Positions 1 to 8,843 of a stretch of DNA of 64,000 bases are shown piece by piece. This DNA comes from Hyphomicrobiales bacterium (GTDB lineage: Bacteria > Pseudomonadota > Alphaproteobacteria > Rhizobiales > Rhizobiaceae): NCBI GenBank assembly GCA_900473205.1, contig UCLB01000020.1, positions 62,001 through 126,000 on the forward strand, read 5' to 3'. Each line of letters opens with the position of its first letter. Position 1 is the stretch's first letter. The position numbers were made by a program, and so were the translations under genes. Below the pieces are notes generated by a model that ran no database searches, was not told the origin of the DNA, and worked only from the letters and a program-made list of their open reading frames with translations.

Positions 1-1044
1 GCGCCGCGAAAAACAGCGACCGTATCCGGCCGCAAGACTACGGCAAAGACCGCCACCAAGGAATTCACCGGCAAGAACACGCCGGACTTTGGTAAAGACG
101 AAGAGTTGCACGCCTATCGTGAGATGCTGCTCATCCGTCGCTTCGAAGAAAAAGCCGGCCAGCTTTACGGCATGGGCTTCATCGGCGGTTTCTGTCACCT
201 CTATATTGGGCAGGAAGCTGTCGTCGTCGGCATGAACATGTCGCAGAAGGAAGGCGATCAGGTCATCACCGCTTATCGTGACCACGGCCACATGCTGGCT
301 GCTGGCATGAGCGCGCGCGGCGTTATGGCTGAGTTGACCGGACGTCAGGGCGGCTTGTCCAAGGGCAAGGGCGGCTCCATGCACATGTTCTCCAAGGAAA
401 AGCATTTCTACGGCGGACACGGCATCGTTGGCGCGCAGGTTTCTCTGGGAACCGGTCTTGCCTTCGCCAACAAGTATCGCGGCAATGATAGCGTTTCTGT
501 CGCTTACTTCGGTGATGGCGCGGCCAACCAGGGTCAGGTCTACGAGAGCTTCAACATGGCGGCTCTCTGGAAACTGCCGATCATCTATATCGTCGAAAAC
601 AACCATTACGCGATGGGTACGTCGACGGCTCGCGCCACGGCGCAGTCCAACTACTCGCTGCGCGGTTCCGGTTTCGGCATTCCTGGCGTTCAGGTGGATG
701 GCATGGATGTGCGCGCCGTCAAGGCGGCTGCGGACGAAGCGCTTGAGCATTGCCGTTCCGGCAAAGGTCCGATCATTCTGGAAATGCTGACCTATCGTTA
801 TCGCGGTCACTCCATGTCTGACCCGGCAAAGTACCGTTCCAAGGACGAAGTGCAGAAGATGCGTGCGGAACATGACCCGATCGAGCAGGTCAAGGCACGT
901 TTGATCGAAAATGGTTGGTCCACTGAGGAAGAACTCAAGGCAATCGACAAGGATGTCCGCGACATCGTGGCCGATAGCGCCGAGTTCGCCCAGAACGATC
1001 CGGAGCCGGATGTATCCGAGCTCTACACCGACATTCTGCTCTGA
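1..1044 (+). CDS. pdhA: Pyruvate dehydrogenase E1 component subunit alpha (5' end cut by one codon)
   Basis: E1-alpha of the pyruvate dehydrogenase complex, which decarboxylates pyruvate on thiamine diphosphate (ThDP) and passes the acetyl group to E2-bound lipoamide. The reading frame is open from base 1 and begins APRKTATVSGRK, which matches the usual start of rhizobial PdhA (MAPRK...), so the ATG probably lies just outside the window and the protein is about 348 residues, normal for the family. The ThDP-binding motif is visible as GDGAANQG near residue 172 and ends in VENN about 30 residues later. A TTG at 106 is internal and is not the start. It is followed 18 bases later by pdhB, so the two are co-transcribed. 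Only the initiator codon and promoter are missing. Confidence 0.96.
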   Translation, partial: APRKTATVSGRKTTAKTATKEFTGKNTPDFGKDEELHAYREMLLIRRFEEKAGQLYGMGFIGGFCHLYIGQEAVVVGMNMSQKEGDQVITAYRDHGHMLAAGMSARGVMAELTGRQGGLSKGKGGSMHMFSKEKHFYGGHGIVGAQVSLGTGLAFANKYRGNDSVSVAYFGDGAANQGQVYESFNMAALWKLPIIYIVENNHYAMGTSTARATAQSNYSLRGSGFGIPGVQVDGMDVRAVKAAADEALEHCRSGKGPIILEMLTYRYRGHSMSDPAKYRSKDEVQKMRAEHDPIEQVKARLIENGWSTEEELKAIDKDVRDIVADSAEFAQNDPEPDVSELYTDILL

Positions 1045-1062
1045 TTTGGGAAGGGAGATAAC

Positions 1063-2487
1063 ATGCCTATAGAAATTCTCATGCCCGCCCTTTCCCCAAC
1101 CATGGAGGAAGGCACGCTTTCCAAGTGGCTGAAGAAAGAAGGCGACAAGGTTGTTGCTGGCGATGCGATTGCTGAAATCGAAACCGATAAGGCAACGATG
1201 GAAGTCGAAGCCGTGGACGAAGGCACCATCGGCAAGCTGCTGATCGAAGCCGGCACCGAAGGCGTCAAGGTCAACACGGCCATCGCCGTGCTGCTTCAGG
1301 ATGGCGAAAGCGCCGACGACATCTCGTCCGGTTCCACCAAAAAGGAAGAGCCGAAGGCGGATGCCGCCAATTCCGGTTCCGAAGCTGCTGGCGGCAAGAC
1401 CCGCGAAGCCAGCGAAGAGCCTTCCGCTGCTAAGGAAGCTGCAAAGGTTCCAGCCGCACCGAAGATCGAAGTTGCTGCCGACCCGGATATTCCAGAAGGC
1501 ACCGAGTTCGTAACGCAGACCGTGCGCGAAGCGCTTCGCGATGCGATGGCGGAAGAAATGCGCTCCGACGAAAACGTCTTCGTCATGGGCGAAGAAGTGG
1601 CCGAATATCAGGGTGCCTACAAGATCACGCAGGGTCTTCTGCAGGAATTCGGCGCCAAGCGCGTTATCGATACGCCAATCACCGAACACGGCTTTGCCGG
1701 TATCGGCGTCGGTGCAGCGATGACGGGTCTTCGCCCGATTGTTGAATTCATGACATTCAACTTCGCCATGCAGGCTATTGACCAGATCGTCAACTCTGCC
1801 GCCAAGACGCTTTACATGTCTGGTGGTCAGATGGGTGCGCCGATGGTGTTCCGTGGTCCTTCGGGCGCTGCTGCCCGCGTGGCTGCTCAGCACTCGCAGT
1901 GCTACGCCGCATGGTACAGCCATATTCCGGGCCTCAAGGTCATCATGCCGTACACGGCTGCTGACGCCAAGGGTCTGCTCAAGGCCGCTATCCGCGATCC
2001 GAACCCGATTGTCTTCCTTGAGAATGAAATTCTCTACGGGCAGAGCTTCGAAGTGCCGAAGATGGATGATTTCGTGCTGCCAATTGGCAAGGCACGCATT
2101 CACCGCAAGGGCAAGGATGCGACCATCGTGTCCTTCGGTATCGGCATGACCTATGCGGTCAAGGCTGTTGCTGAACTCGAAAAGCTTGGCATCGACGTCG
2201 AACTGATCGACCTGCGCACCATCCGCCCAATGGACCTTCCCACGGTTATCGAATCCGTCAAGAAGACAGGTCGTCTGGTCACGGTGGAAGAAGGCTTCCC
2301 GCAGTCATCGGTCGGTGACTTCATTTCTAACAGCGTTCAGCGCGCCGCATTCGATTATCTCGATGCGCCGATCCTGACGATTGCTGGCAAGGACGTTCCG
2401 ATGCCTTATGCGGCGAACCTCGAAAAGCTGGCTCTGCCGAACGTCGACGAAGTCGTTCAGGCCGTCAAAACCGTCTGCTACAAATAA
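1063..2487 (+). CDS. pdhB: Pyruvate dehydrogenase E1 component subunit beta with N-terminal lipoyl domain
   Basis: E1-beta partner of PdhA. The protein is 474 residues, about 130 longer than a plain E1-beta, because residues 1-80 form a biotinyl/lipoyl domain with the lipoylation motif DKATMEV (Lys near 46). An Ala/Glu/Lys-rich linker follows (about 85-140), then the transketolase-like E1-beta core from about [10 protein letters not shown] onward. This fused form is known from alphaproteobacteria. The lipoyl domain closely resembles that of PdhC (both start [15 protein letters not shown]). The ATG at 1063 has GGGAGA just upstream. It is an operon member between pdhA and pdhC, with 15 bases to pdhC. 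Confidence 0.97.
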   Translation: MPIEILMPALSPTMEEGTLSKWLKKEGDKVVAGDAIAEIETDKATMEVEAVDEGTIGKLLIEAGTEGVKVNTAIAVLLQDGESADDISSGSTKKEEPKADAANSGSEAAGGKTREASEEPSAAKEAAKVPAAPKIEVAADPDIPEGTEFVTQTVREALRDAMAEEMRSDENVFVMGEEVAEYQGAYKITQGLLQEFGAKRVIDTPITEHGFAGIGVGAAMTGLRPIVEFMTFNFAMQAIDQIVNSAAKTLYMSGGQMGAPMVFRGPSGAAARVAAQHSQCYAAWYSHIPGLKVIMPYTAADAKGLLKAAIRDPNPIVFLENEILYGQSFEVPKMDDFVLPIGKARIHRKGKDATIVSFGIGMTYAVKAVAELEKLGIDVELIDLRTIRPMDLPTVIESVKKTGRLVTVEEGFPQSSVGDFISNSVQRAAFDYLDAPILTIAGKDVPMPYAANLEKLALPNVDEVVQAVKTVCYK

Positions 2488-2502
2488 GGGGAGGGCGTTT
2501 CG

Positions 2503-3876
2503 ATGCCTATCAACATTACAATGCCTGCCCTTTCCCCCACCATGGAAGAGGGAAATCTCACCAAGTGGCTGGTCAAGGAAGGCGACAAGGTTGGTCCTGG
2601 CGACGTGATTGCCGAGATCGAGACCGACAAGGCGACCATGGAAGTGGAAGCCGTGGATGAAGGCGTCGTCGCCAAGCTGGTCGTTCCAGCCGGCACCGAA
2701 GCCGTCAAGGTCAATGCCGTGATCGCGATCCTTGCTGCAGAAGGCGAAGATGTGGCTGACGCTGCCAAGGGCGGTGACGCTGCACCTGCAAAGGCTGAAG
2801 CACCAAAGCAGGAAGCCGCAAAGGTTGAAGCGCCGAAGGAAGAAAAGACGGAAGCTGCTCCTGCCAAGGCTGAAAAGCCTGTTGCGGATCAGGGTCCGGC
2901 ACCTTCCACGCCAGCACCTGTGTCGAAATCCGGCGAGCGCATCTTTGCGTCTCCGCTGGCCCGTCGTCTCGCCAAGGATGCCGGTCTTGATCTGTCCGCT
3001 GTGTCCGGTTCCGGCCCGCATGGTCGTATCGTCAAGACCGACGTCGAGAAGGCAGCTGCTTCCGGCGGTGCCAAGGCTCCGGCTGCCGCACCATCCGCTG
3101 GCTCTGCTGCTGCTCCTGCCAAGGGTCCTTCGGACGAAAACATCCTCAAGCTGTTTGCGGAAGGCTCCTACGAGCTTCTGCCGCATGACGGTATGCGCAA
3201 GACGATTGCGTCGCGCCTGACGGAATCGACGCAGACGGTGCCTTCCTACACGGTCTCGATGGAATGCGAACTCGATGCGATGCTGAAGCTGCGCGCCGAG
3301 ATCAATGCATCCGCGCCGGTGAAGAAGACGGAGAAGGGCGAGGTTCCGGCCTTCAAGCTTTCCGTCAACGACTTCATCATCAAAGCGATGGCGCTTGCGC
3401 TGCGTGACGTTCCGATGGCGAATGCTTCGTGGACATCGACTGCCCGTGTTCTGCACAAGCACGCCGACGTAGGCGTTGCCGTGTCGATCCCGGATGGTCT
3501 GATCACGCCAATCGTGCGCAATGCCGAGACGAAGACGCTGTCTGCGATCTCCAACGAGGTCAAGGATCTCGCCAAGCGTGCGCGTGACAAGAAGCTGAAG
3601 CCGGAAGAATACCAAGGCGGCACCACATCTGTGTCTAACCTTGGCATGTTCGGCGTCTCGTCCTTCACATCGATCGTCAACCTGCCACAGGCTTCCATCG
3701 TGTCGATCGGCGCTGGCGTCGAAAAGCCGGTCGTGCGTGGCGGCAAGATCGAAGTGGGCACGGTTATGACTGCAACCTTCGCCTTCGACCACCGCGTCAT
3801 CGATGGCGCGCTCGGTGCAGAACTCGCATCTGCCTTCAAGCGCTACATCGAAAACCCGATGGGCATGCTGGTGTAA
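2503..3876 (+). CDS. pdhC: Dihydrolipoamide acetyltransferase, E2 of pyruvate dehydrogenase
   Basis: E2 core enzyme that transfers the acetyl group from lipoamide to CoA. The order over 457 residues is: one lipoyl domain (1-80, DKATMEV), an Ala/Pro/Lys-rich flexible linker, a peripheral subunit-binding domain (about 145-180, [14 protein letters not shown] ... [11 protein letters not shown]), a second Ala/Pro linker, and the catalytic acyltransferase domain ending in the active-site motif DHRVIDG near residue 430. GGGGAGGG precedes the ATG. The two lipoyl domains in this operon (PdhB and PdhC) mean each complex carries extra swinging arms. The length is normal for single-lipoyl E2. Confidence 0.97.
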   Translation: MPINITMPALSPTMEEGNLTKWLVKEGDKVGPGDVIAEIETDKATMEVEAVDEGVVAKLVVPAGTEAVKVNAVIAILAAEGEDVADAAKGGDAAPAKAEAPKQEAAKVEAPKEEKTEAAPAKAEKPVADQGPAPSTPAPVSKSGERIFASPLARRLAKDAGLDLSAVSGSGPHGRIVKTDVEKAAASGGAKAPAAAPSAGSAAAPAKGPSDENILKLFAEGSYELLPHDGMRKTIASRLTESTQTVPSYTVSMECELDAMLKLRAEINASAPVKKTEKGEVPAFKLSVNDFIIKAMALALRDVPMANASWTSTARVLHKHADVGVAVSIPDGLITPIVRNAETKTLSAISNEVKDLAKRARDKKLKPEEYQGGTTSVSNLGMFGVSSFTSIVNLPQASIVSIGAGVEKPVVRGGKIEVGTVMTATFAFDHRVIDGALGAELASAFKRYIENPMGMLV

Positions 3877-3934
3877 AAACGCTGAGCCGGAAGCCGGATG
3901 ACGGTTTTCGGCTCGCTCCATTCACGAGGCTGAC

Positions 3935-4579
3935 ATGACGAAAACCGTTCTTTGCTATGGCGACAGTCTGACATGGGGTTTCGACGCCGAAAATATCGGG
4001 CGTCATGCCTTTGAAGATCGCTGGCCGAGCGTTTTGCAAAAGGCGCTGGGAACGGACGTCAATGTCATTGCCGAGGGGCTGAACGGCAGAACCACGGCTT
4101 ATGACGATCATCTGGCTGATTGCGACCGCAATGGCGCGCGTATCTTGCCGACATTGCTGCACAGCCACGCCCCGCTTGATCTCGTCATCATCATGCTTGG
4201 CACGAATGATCTGAAACGCGGTATCGGCAGCGGCAACGCTGTTGGTGCGGTGAAGGGTGTGGAGCGGCTCATCAATCTGGTACGCAGCCACGTCTGGTCC
4301 TTCGATGATGAGCAGCCGGAAATCCTGATCGTGTCTGCACCGCACATTTGCGAAACGGGCAATGAGATGTTCGCGGCCATGTTTGTCGGTGCGGTCGAAC
4401 AATCTGAGATGATGGGCTCGCTCTATCGCGATCTGGCGGATGACAAGGGCTGCGGCTTTTTCGATGCCGCCTCCGTGGCGGTGACGACACCCGTCGATGG
4501 CGTTCATCTGGATGCTGAAAATACACGTGCCATCGGTCGCGGCCTTGAGCCCGTCGTTCGCATGATGCTTGGACTCTAA
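3935..4579 (+). CDS. SGNH/GDSL-family hydrolase (arylesterase-like)
   Basis: A 214-residue SGNH hydrolase. The block I nucleophile motif GDSLTWG is at residues 9-15, the block III motif GTND is near residue 88, and the catalytic Asp-x-x-His is DGVH near residue 188. There is no signal peptide, so it is probably cytoplasmic. Family members hydrolyse esters of short acids; the natural substrate cannot be read from sequence. It lies between pdhC and lpdA on the same strand, 58 bases after pdhC and 63 before lpdA, so it probably shares the transcript. A role linked to acyl-CoA or lipoyl metabolism is only a guess from position. Confidence 0.88.
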   Translation: MTKTVLCYGDSLTWGFDAENIGRHAFEDRWPSVLQKALGTDVNVIAEGLNGRTTAYDDHLADCDRNGARILPTLLHSHAPLDLVIIMLGTNDLKRGIGSGNAVGAVKGVERLINLVRSHVWSFDDEQPEILIVSAPHICETGNEMFAAMFVGAVEQSEMMGSLYRDLADDKGCGFFDAASVAVTTPVDGVHLDAENTRAIGRGLEPVVRMMLGL

Positions 4580-4642
4580 AAAGAAATCGACTGAGGCTGC
4601 GGCATGGTTTCGCCCTCGGGAAGACAAAGGCAGGAAACAGAC

Positions 4643-6088
4643 ATGGCTCAGTCTTATGACGTCATCATCATCGGTTCGGGTCCAGGCGGTTACGTCACGG
4701 CTATCCGCGCTGCTCAACTGGGCCTCAAGACGGCGATTGTCGAGCGCGAGCATCTGGGTGGCATTTGCTTGAACTGGGGCTGCATTCCCACCAAGGCGCT
4801 GCTGCGTTCCGCCGAAGTGCTGGATAATTCCAACCACGCCAAGAATTACGGCCTGAAGTTGGAAGGCACTATTACTGCTGACGTCAAGGAAGTCGTCGCC
4901 CGTTCGCGTGGCGTGTCTGCGCGCCTCAATGGCGGCGTGGCATTCCTCATGAAGAAGAACAAGATCGACGTCATCTGGGGTGAGGCAAAGCTGACCAAGC
5001 CGAACGAGATCGTCGTCGGCAAGATTTCCAAGCCCATCGTTCAGCCGCAGAACCCGGTTCCAAAGGGCGTTCTGGGCGAGGGCACCTACACGGCCAAGCA
5101 TATCATCGTTGCGACCGGCGCGCGTCCACGCGCACTGCCCGGCATCGAGCCGGATGGCAAGCTGATCTGGACCTATTTCGAAGCGATGAAGCCTGACTTC
5201 ATGCCGAAGTCCATCGTTGTCATGGGTTCTGGTGCCATCGGCATCGAATTCGCCTCCTTCTACCGCTCCATGGGCGTGGATGTGACGGTTGTCGAACTGA
5301 TGGCCAATGTCATGCCGGTGGAAGATGCGGAAATTTCCGCCTTTGCCCGCAAGCAGCTGGAAAAGCGCGGCCTGAAGATCATCACGGAAGCCAAGGTTTC
5401 CAAGGTCGAAAAGGGTTCCGACTCGATTACGGCGCATGTGGAAACCAAGGACGGCAAGGTACAGAAGATCACTGCTGACCGCCTGATCTCTGCTGTTGGC
5501 GTGCAGGGCAACATCGAAAACCTCGGTCTCGAAGCGCTCGGCGTGAAGACGGATCGCGGCTGCGTGGTCATCGATGGCTACGGCAAGACCAATGTTCCCG
5601 GCCTCTATGCCATCGGCGATGTCGCTGGCCCGCCCATGCTGGCGCACAAGGCTGAGCATGAAGGCGTGATCTGCATCGAAAAGATTGCCGGTCTGCCGAA
5701 TGTTCACCCCATGGACAAGCTGAAAATCCCCGGCTGCACCTATTGCAACCCGCAGGTCGCGTCTGTTGGCCTGACCGAAGCCAAGGCGAAAGAGCAGGGC
5801 CGCGAAATCCGCGTCGGCCGTTATTCCTTCGCCGCCAACGGCAAGGCGATTGCGCTGGGTGAAGATCAGGGCATGGTCAAGACCATTTTCGACAAGAAGA
5901 CTGGCGAGTTGATCGGCGCGCACATGGTCGGCGCGGAAGTGACCGAACTCATTCAGGGCTTCGTCGTTGCCATGAACCTGGAGACGACGGAAGAAGAGCT
6001 GATGCACACGATCTTCCCGCATCCGACCTTGTCTGAAATGATGAAGGAAAGCGTGCTGGACGCCTATGGGCGCGTGCTGAACGCTTGA
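4643..6088 (+). CDS. lpdA: Dihydrolipoamide dehydrogenase, E3
   Basis: FAD flavoprotein that reoxidises E2 dihydrolipoamide with NAD+. The N-terminal FAD-binding motif is GSGPGG (near residue 11), the redox-active disulfide is GGICLNWGCIPTKALL (Cys-x4-Cys, about 37-50), the NAD-binding motif is GSGAIGIEF in the middle, and the second FAD motif is YAIGDVAGPPMLAHKA. The C-terminal interface contains the catalytic His-Pro pair in IFPHPTLSE. I chose the ATG at 4643, which begins MAQSYDVIIIGSG and has AGGAAA about 7 bases upstream; the in-frame ATG at 4604 would add 13 non-conserved residues and lacks such a site. The protein is 481 residues. It is the last pdh gene of the cluster. Confidence 0.96.
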   Translation: MAQSYDVIIIGSGPGGYVTAIRAAQLGLKTAIVEREHLGGICLNWGCIPTKALLRSAEVLDNSNHAKNYGLKLEGTITADVKEVVARSRGVSARLNGGVAFLMKKNKIDVIWGEAKLTKPNEIVVGKISKPIVQPQNPVPKGVLGEGTYTAKHIIVATGARPRALPGIEPDGKLIWTYFEAMKPDFMPKSIVVMGSGAIGIEFASFYRSMGVDVTVVELMANVMPVEDAEISAFARKQLEKRGLKIITEAKVSKVEKGSDSITAHVETKDGKVQKITADRLISAVGVQGNIENLGLEALGVKTDRGCVVIDGYGKTNVPGLYAIGDVAGPPMLAHKAEHEGVICIEKIAGLPNVHPMDKLKIPGCTYCNPQVASVGLTEAKAKEQGREIRVGRYSFAANGKAIALGEDQGMVKTIFDKKTGELIGAHMVGAEVTELIQGFVVAMNLETTEEELMHTIFPHPTLSEMMKESVLDAYGRVLNA

Positions 6089-6099
6089 TAAATACCCCG

Positions 6100-6126
6100 G
6101 TCACTCCCTATCTCTAAGGGAGTGAC
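6100..6126 (+). other. Perfect hairpin between lpdA and the YeaQ-type genes
   Basis: Arms GTCACTCCC (6100-6108) and GGGAGTGAC (6118-6126) pair perfectly over 9 bp around a 9-base loop, 11 bases after the lpdA stop. The following bases are TGAAAAGGAG, with no T tract, so it is not a classical intrinsic terminator. It could stabilise the upstream pdh mRNA or mark a processing site ahead of the downstream ribosome-binding site. Confidence 0.5.
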
Positions 6127-6143
6127 TGAAAAGGAGAGCGATC

Positions 6144-6398
6144 ATGTCGATTGCCACGGAAGCCTGGGTTGTTTTTCTGCTGATCGGCCTCGTTGCCGGT
6201 TTTCTCGCAAGCCTCATCGTTGGCGGTGGGGGCTTGATCGGGTGCCTGTTGAGCGGCGTTATCGGCGCATTTGTCGGCGGTTATCTGTTCAATGCCCTCG
6301 GCATTTCGCTCGGTATTGAAAACGCACTGGTGGTGCAGATCATTCACGCGACGGTGGGTGCCATTATCGTGACGCTGATCGCAAGATTGATTGCCTGA
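6144..6398 (+). CDS. GlsB/YeaQ/YmgE-family small membrane stress protein (first copy)
   Basis: An 84-residue, very hydrophobic protein with three predicted membrane segments (about 6-26, 31-50, 60-82). A Gly-rich signature between the first two (VGGGGLIGCLLSGVIGAFVG) is typical of the transglycosylase-associated/GlsB family (Pfam Transgly_assoc). Members are induced by general or envelope stress in several bacteria, but their biochemical role is unknown. AAGGAGAG lies 7 bases before the ATG. It is followed 15 bases later by a second family member, so the two form a pair. Confidence 0.85.
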   Translation: MSIATEAWVVFLLIGLVAGFLASLIVGGGGLIGCLLSGVIGAFVGGYLFNALGISLGIENALVVQIIHATVGAIIVTLIARLIA

Positions 6399-6413
6399 CG
6401 GGAAGGATGACGG

Positions 6414-6662
6414 ATGGAAAGTGTAGGCTGGATAGCAGCAATCATCATCGGCGGTTTGGCCGGGTGGCTTGCGGGCAAGCTCATGGATATGCGCTTCGGC
6501 ATCTTCATGAACATCGTGCTGGGCATCGTTGGCTCGGTCGTGGCGGTTGCCGTGCTGCGCACCTTCGACGTGTTCGTGCAGGACAGCAGGCTCGGATATT
6601 TCGTCACATCTTTCTTGGGCGCAAGCCTTCTGTTATTCCTCGCCAAGCTCGTCAGGCGTTAA
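6414..6662 (+). CDS. GlsB/YeaQ/YmgE-family small membrane stress protein (second copy)
   Basis: An 82-residue protein with three predicted membrane helices and the family's early glycine pattern (GGLAGWLAGKLM). It ends in a short basic tail (KLVRR). It is only distantly similar to its neighbour at 6144-6398, so this is an old duplication or two separate subfamilies. The ATG at 6414 follows GGAAGGATGACGG. lipA starts 30 bases downstream on the same strand. Function beyond a stress-associated membrane protein cannot be inferred. Confidence 0.82.
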   Translation: MESVGWIAAIIIGGLAGWLAGKLMDMRFGIFMNIVLGIVGSVVAVAVLRTFDVFVQDSRLGYFVTSFLGASLLLFLAKLVRR

Positions 6663-6692
6663 ACCGTTCAAAGCGGTAGAAGCAGGTTACTT

Positions 6693-7664
6693 ATGGTCAC
6701 TATTCTCGACAGGACAGCACTGGACGAAAAGCGCATTCGCCACCCGGAAAAGGCGCATCGTCCAGACACCGAAGTCATGCGCAAGCCCGAATGGATCCGC
6801 GTGAAAGCGCCGACGTCCAAAGGCTATCACGAGACGCGCGAACTGGTGCGCTCCCACAAGCTGGTAACGGTGTGTGAAGAGGCTGGCTGTCCGAATATCG
6901 GCGAATGCTGGGACAAGAAGCACGCGACCTTTATGATAATGGGTGAAATCTGCACCCGCGCCTGCGCCTTCTGCAACGTCTCTACCGGTAAGCCGAATGC
7001 GCTGGATATGCTCGAGCCGGAAAACGTTGCCAAGGCCGTCAAGCAGATGGGCCTGTCCCACGTCGTTATCACCTCCGTGGATCGTGACGATCTGGCGGAT
7101 GGTGGTGCGGAGCATTTCGAAAAGGTGATCTGGGCCATCCGCGCCGCTTCGCCCAATACGACCATCGAAATCCTGACGCCGGACTTCCTGAAGAAGCCCG
7201 GCGCGCTGGAACGCGTTGTGGCTGCCAAGCCAGACGTCTTCAACCACAACATGGAAACCGTGCCCGGCAACTATCTGACAGTTCGCCCCGGCGCGCGTTA
7301 TTTCCACTCCGTGCGCCTGTTGCAGCGCGTGAAGGAACTGGACCCAACCATGTTCACCAAATCGGGCATCATGGTTGGCCTGGGTGAAGAGCGCAACGAA
7401 GTGCTGCAATTGATGGACGACTTGCGCACCGCAGACGTCGACTTCCTCACCATCGGTCAGTACCTCCAGCCGACGCGCAAGCACCACAAGGTCGAAGCCT
7501 ATGTGACGCCGGAAGAGTTCAAGTCCTACGAGACGATTGCCTACACCAAGGGCTTCCTGATGGTCTCGTCCAGCCCGCTGACGCGTTCTTCGCACCATGC
7601 GGGCGATGACTTCGAGCGGCTGCGTGCCAACCGGGAGAAAAAGCTGCTGGCTGCTGCTGAGTAG
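6693..7664 (+). CDS. lipA: Lipoyl synthase
   Basis: Radical SAM enzyme that inserts two sulfurs into protein-bound octanoyl groups to make lipoyl cofactors. Over 323 residues the auxiliary-cluster cysteines are C61, C66 and C72 ([12 protein letters not shown]) and the radical-SAM cluster is C87-x3-C91-x2-C94 (CTRACAFC). The C-terminal serine ligand of the auxiliary cluster sits in SSPLTRSS. Its products are the lipoyl domains of PdhB and PdhC encoded just upstream, a clear functional link. AGCAGG precedes the ATG by 6 bases. Length and motifs are complete. Confidence 0.97.
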   Translation: MVTILDRTALDEKRIRHPEKAHRPDTEVMRKPEWIRVKAPTSKGYHETRELVRSHKLVTVCEEAGCPNIGECWDKKHATFMIMGEICTRACAFCNVSTGKPNALDMLEPENVAKAVKQMGLSHVVITSVDRDDLADGGAEHFEKVIWAIRAASPNTTIEILTPDFLKKPGALERVVAAKPDVFNHNMETVPGNYLTVRPGARYFHSVRLLQRVKELDPTMFTKSGIMVGLGEERNEVLQLMDDLRTADVDFLTIGQYLQPTRKHHKVEAYVTPEEFKSYETIAYTKGFLMVSSSPLTRSSHHAGDDFERLRANREKKLLAAAE

Positions 7665-7743
7665 GTTGAGATTGCGCTGAAAGGCGAGGCCTGCCAGCGC
7701 ACGACGCCCTTTACTTTTCGGGCATACACCTACCCGGAACGTC

Positions 7744-7819
7744 ATCCTCGGGCTTGTCCCGAGGATCTGACCACATTCAATGTAGGGGTTCGTTAGATGC
7801 TCGGGTCAAGCCCGAGCAT
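7744..7819. repeat. Pair of inverted palindromic elements between convergent genes
   Basis: Two perfect 9-bp-stem, 5-base-loop palindromes: ATCCTCGGG-CTTGT-CCCGAGGAT (7744-7766) and ATGCTCGGG-TCAAG-CCCGAGCAT (7797-7819). With flanking GTC/GAC the second is close to the reverse complement of the first, so the pair makes a larger inverted repeat with a 30-base spacer. From general knowledge, dispersed GGGCTTGWCCCGA palindromes occur in many alphaproteobacterial intergenic regions. Lying between convergent lipA and the EamA gene, the pair may act as a two-way terminator or mRNA stabiliser. Confidence 0.75.
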
Positions 7820-7848
7820 GACGACTTAGGTGGTTACACCTTCAGCGC

Positions 7849-8781
7849 TTACCCATGCACCTTCGCGGGCCGGTGCGCCTGCATACACAGCAACACACTC
7901 ACGACAACAGACACAATCGCCGCGCTCTCGATCAGCGTCGGCCCGCGCTGTTCCCACATAAATCCATAGAGCAACGCAAACAGCGTCTCAAATAGGATCA
8001 TTTGCCCTACCATGGTCAGCGGCAGAAGACGGCTCATGCGGTTCCACAGCGCGTTGCCGAGGATGGAGGCGGAGATGCCGAGGCCGATGGCGACGGAGGT
8101 GAATTGTAGCCAGTCCGCGCTGGTGTGGACATCTGCACTGAAGCCGAAGGCGGGGATGGCGAGCAGTAAGGCGAGGCCGCCGGTTACGACGCCCGTCATC
8201 AGGTTCCACTCATCGGCACTGACATCGTGCAGGCGTGTCAGCCAGCGGGCATTGCCGACGGCAAAGGCAGTCCATGAAGCGAGCGCACCTAGAGCGCAGG
8301 CAAGACCAATGATGCGCGTCAGATCGAACCCGTCTTGCCCCTCCGAGAGTGACTGCCAGGAAACACCAAATATGCCAATGGCGCCGAAGAGAAGCGACGG
8401 CCACAGCCGTTTCAGTGAGACAGCACCATGGTCGCGGCTGCCGATGATGGTCACGGCCACGGGCAGAAAGCCGATGATGATGGAGGTGAAGGCGACGCCG
8501 CTGAGCTGCACCGCTGTTGAGATCAGGACATAATAGACGATGTTGCCGATGAGGCTGAGCCAGCCAAGTGCGATCCATTCCGCTTTGCCGAAGCGTGCCG
8601 CGACACGACGAAGCTTCGGACCGATTAGAATCAGCGCAAACAGTCCGTAAGTCAGGTATCGCGCGGTGGAAAGCTGCAAGGGCGTGAAGCCGTGAGGGAT
8701 CAGCTTCGGTGCCAGGAAAATCCCGCCCCAGAGTGCGCCCGCCAGCATGCCGTAAAATACGCCCAGTCCCGTCTTGTTCAT
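7849..8781 (-). CDS. EamA/DMT-family transporter
   Basis: A 310-residue integral membrane protein with about ten hydrophobic segments in the two-fold EamA repeat arrangement (drug/metabolite transporter superfamily). It opens MNKTGLGVFYGMLAGALWGGIFLAPKLI. Family members export amino acids, sugars or metabolites, and the substrate is not readable here. It lies 62 bases downstream of an AraC-type regulator on the same strand, which makes that protein a likely controller. No strong ribosome-binding site is seen before the ATG at 8781. Confidence 0.85.
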   Translation of the reverse strand: MNKTGLGVFYGMLAGALWGGIFLAPKLIPHGFTPLQLSTARYLTYGLFALILIGPKLRRVAARFGKAEWIALGWLSLIGNIVYYVLISTAVQLSGVAFTSIIIGFLPVAVTIIGSRDHGAVSLKRLWPSLLFGAIGIFGVSWQSLSEGQDGFDLTRIIGLACALGALASWTAFAVGNARWLTRLHDVSADEWNLMTGVVTGGLALLLAIPAFGFSADVHTSADWLQFTSVAIGLGISASILGNALWNRMSRLLPLTMVGQMILFETLFALLYGFMWEQRGPTLIESAAIVSVVVSVLLCMQAHRPAKVHG

Positions 8782-8843
8782 GTCATGTCCATTCGTTGCC
8801 CGGCGCTATCTGCCACGGCGGCGAAGGGCTGTCTTGACATAAA

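Noticed and set aside
2305-3921. A 538-codon minus-strand frame opposite pdhB/pdhC
   Set aside because: Overlaps well-supported pdh genes fully, with Arg/His-rich composition typical of antisense frames in GC-rich DNA.
3836-6022. A 728-codon minus-strand frame opposite the SGNH and lpdA genes
   Set aside because: Antisense to clear homologues; no domain pattern, and composition is that of a shadow frame.
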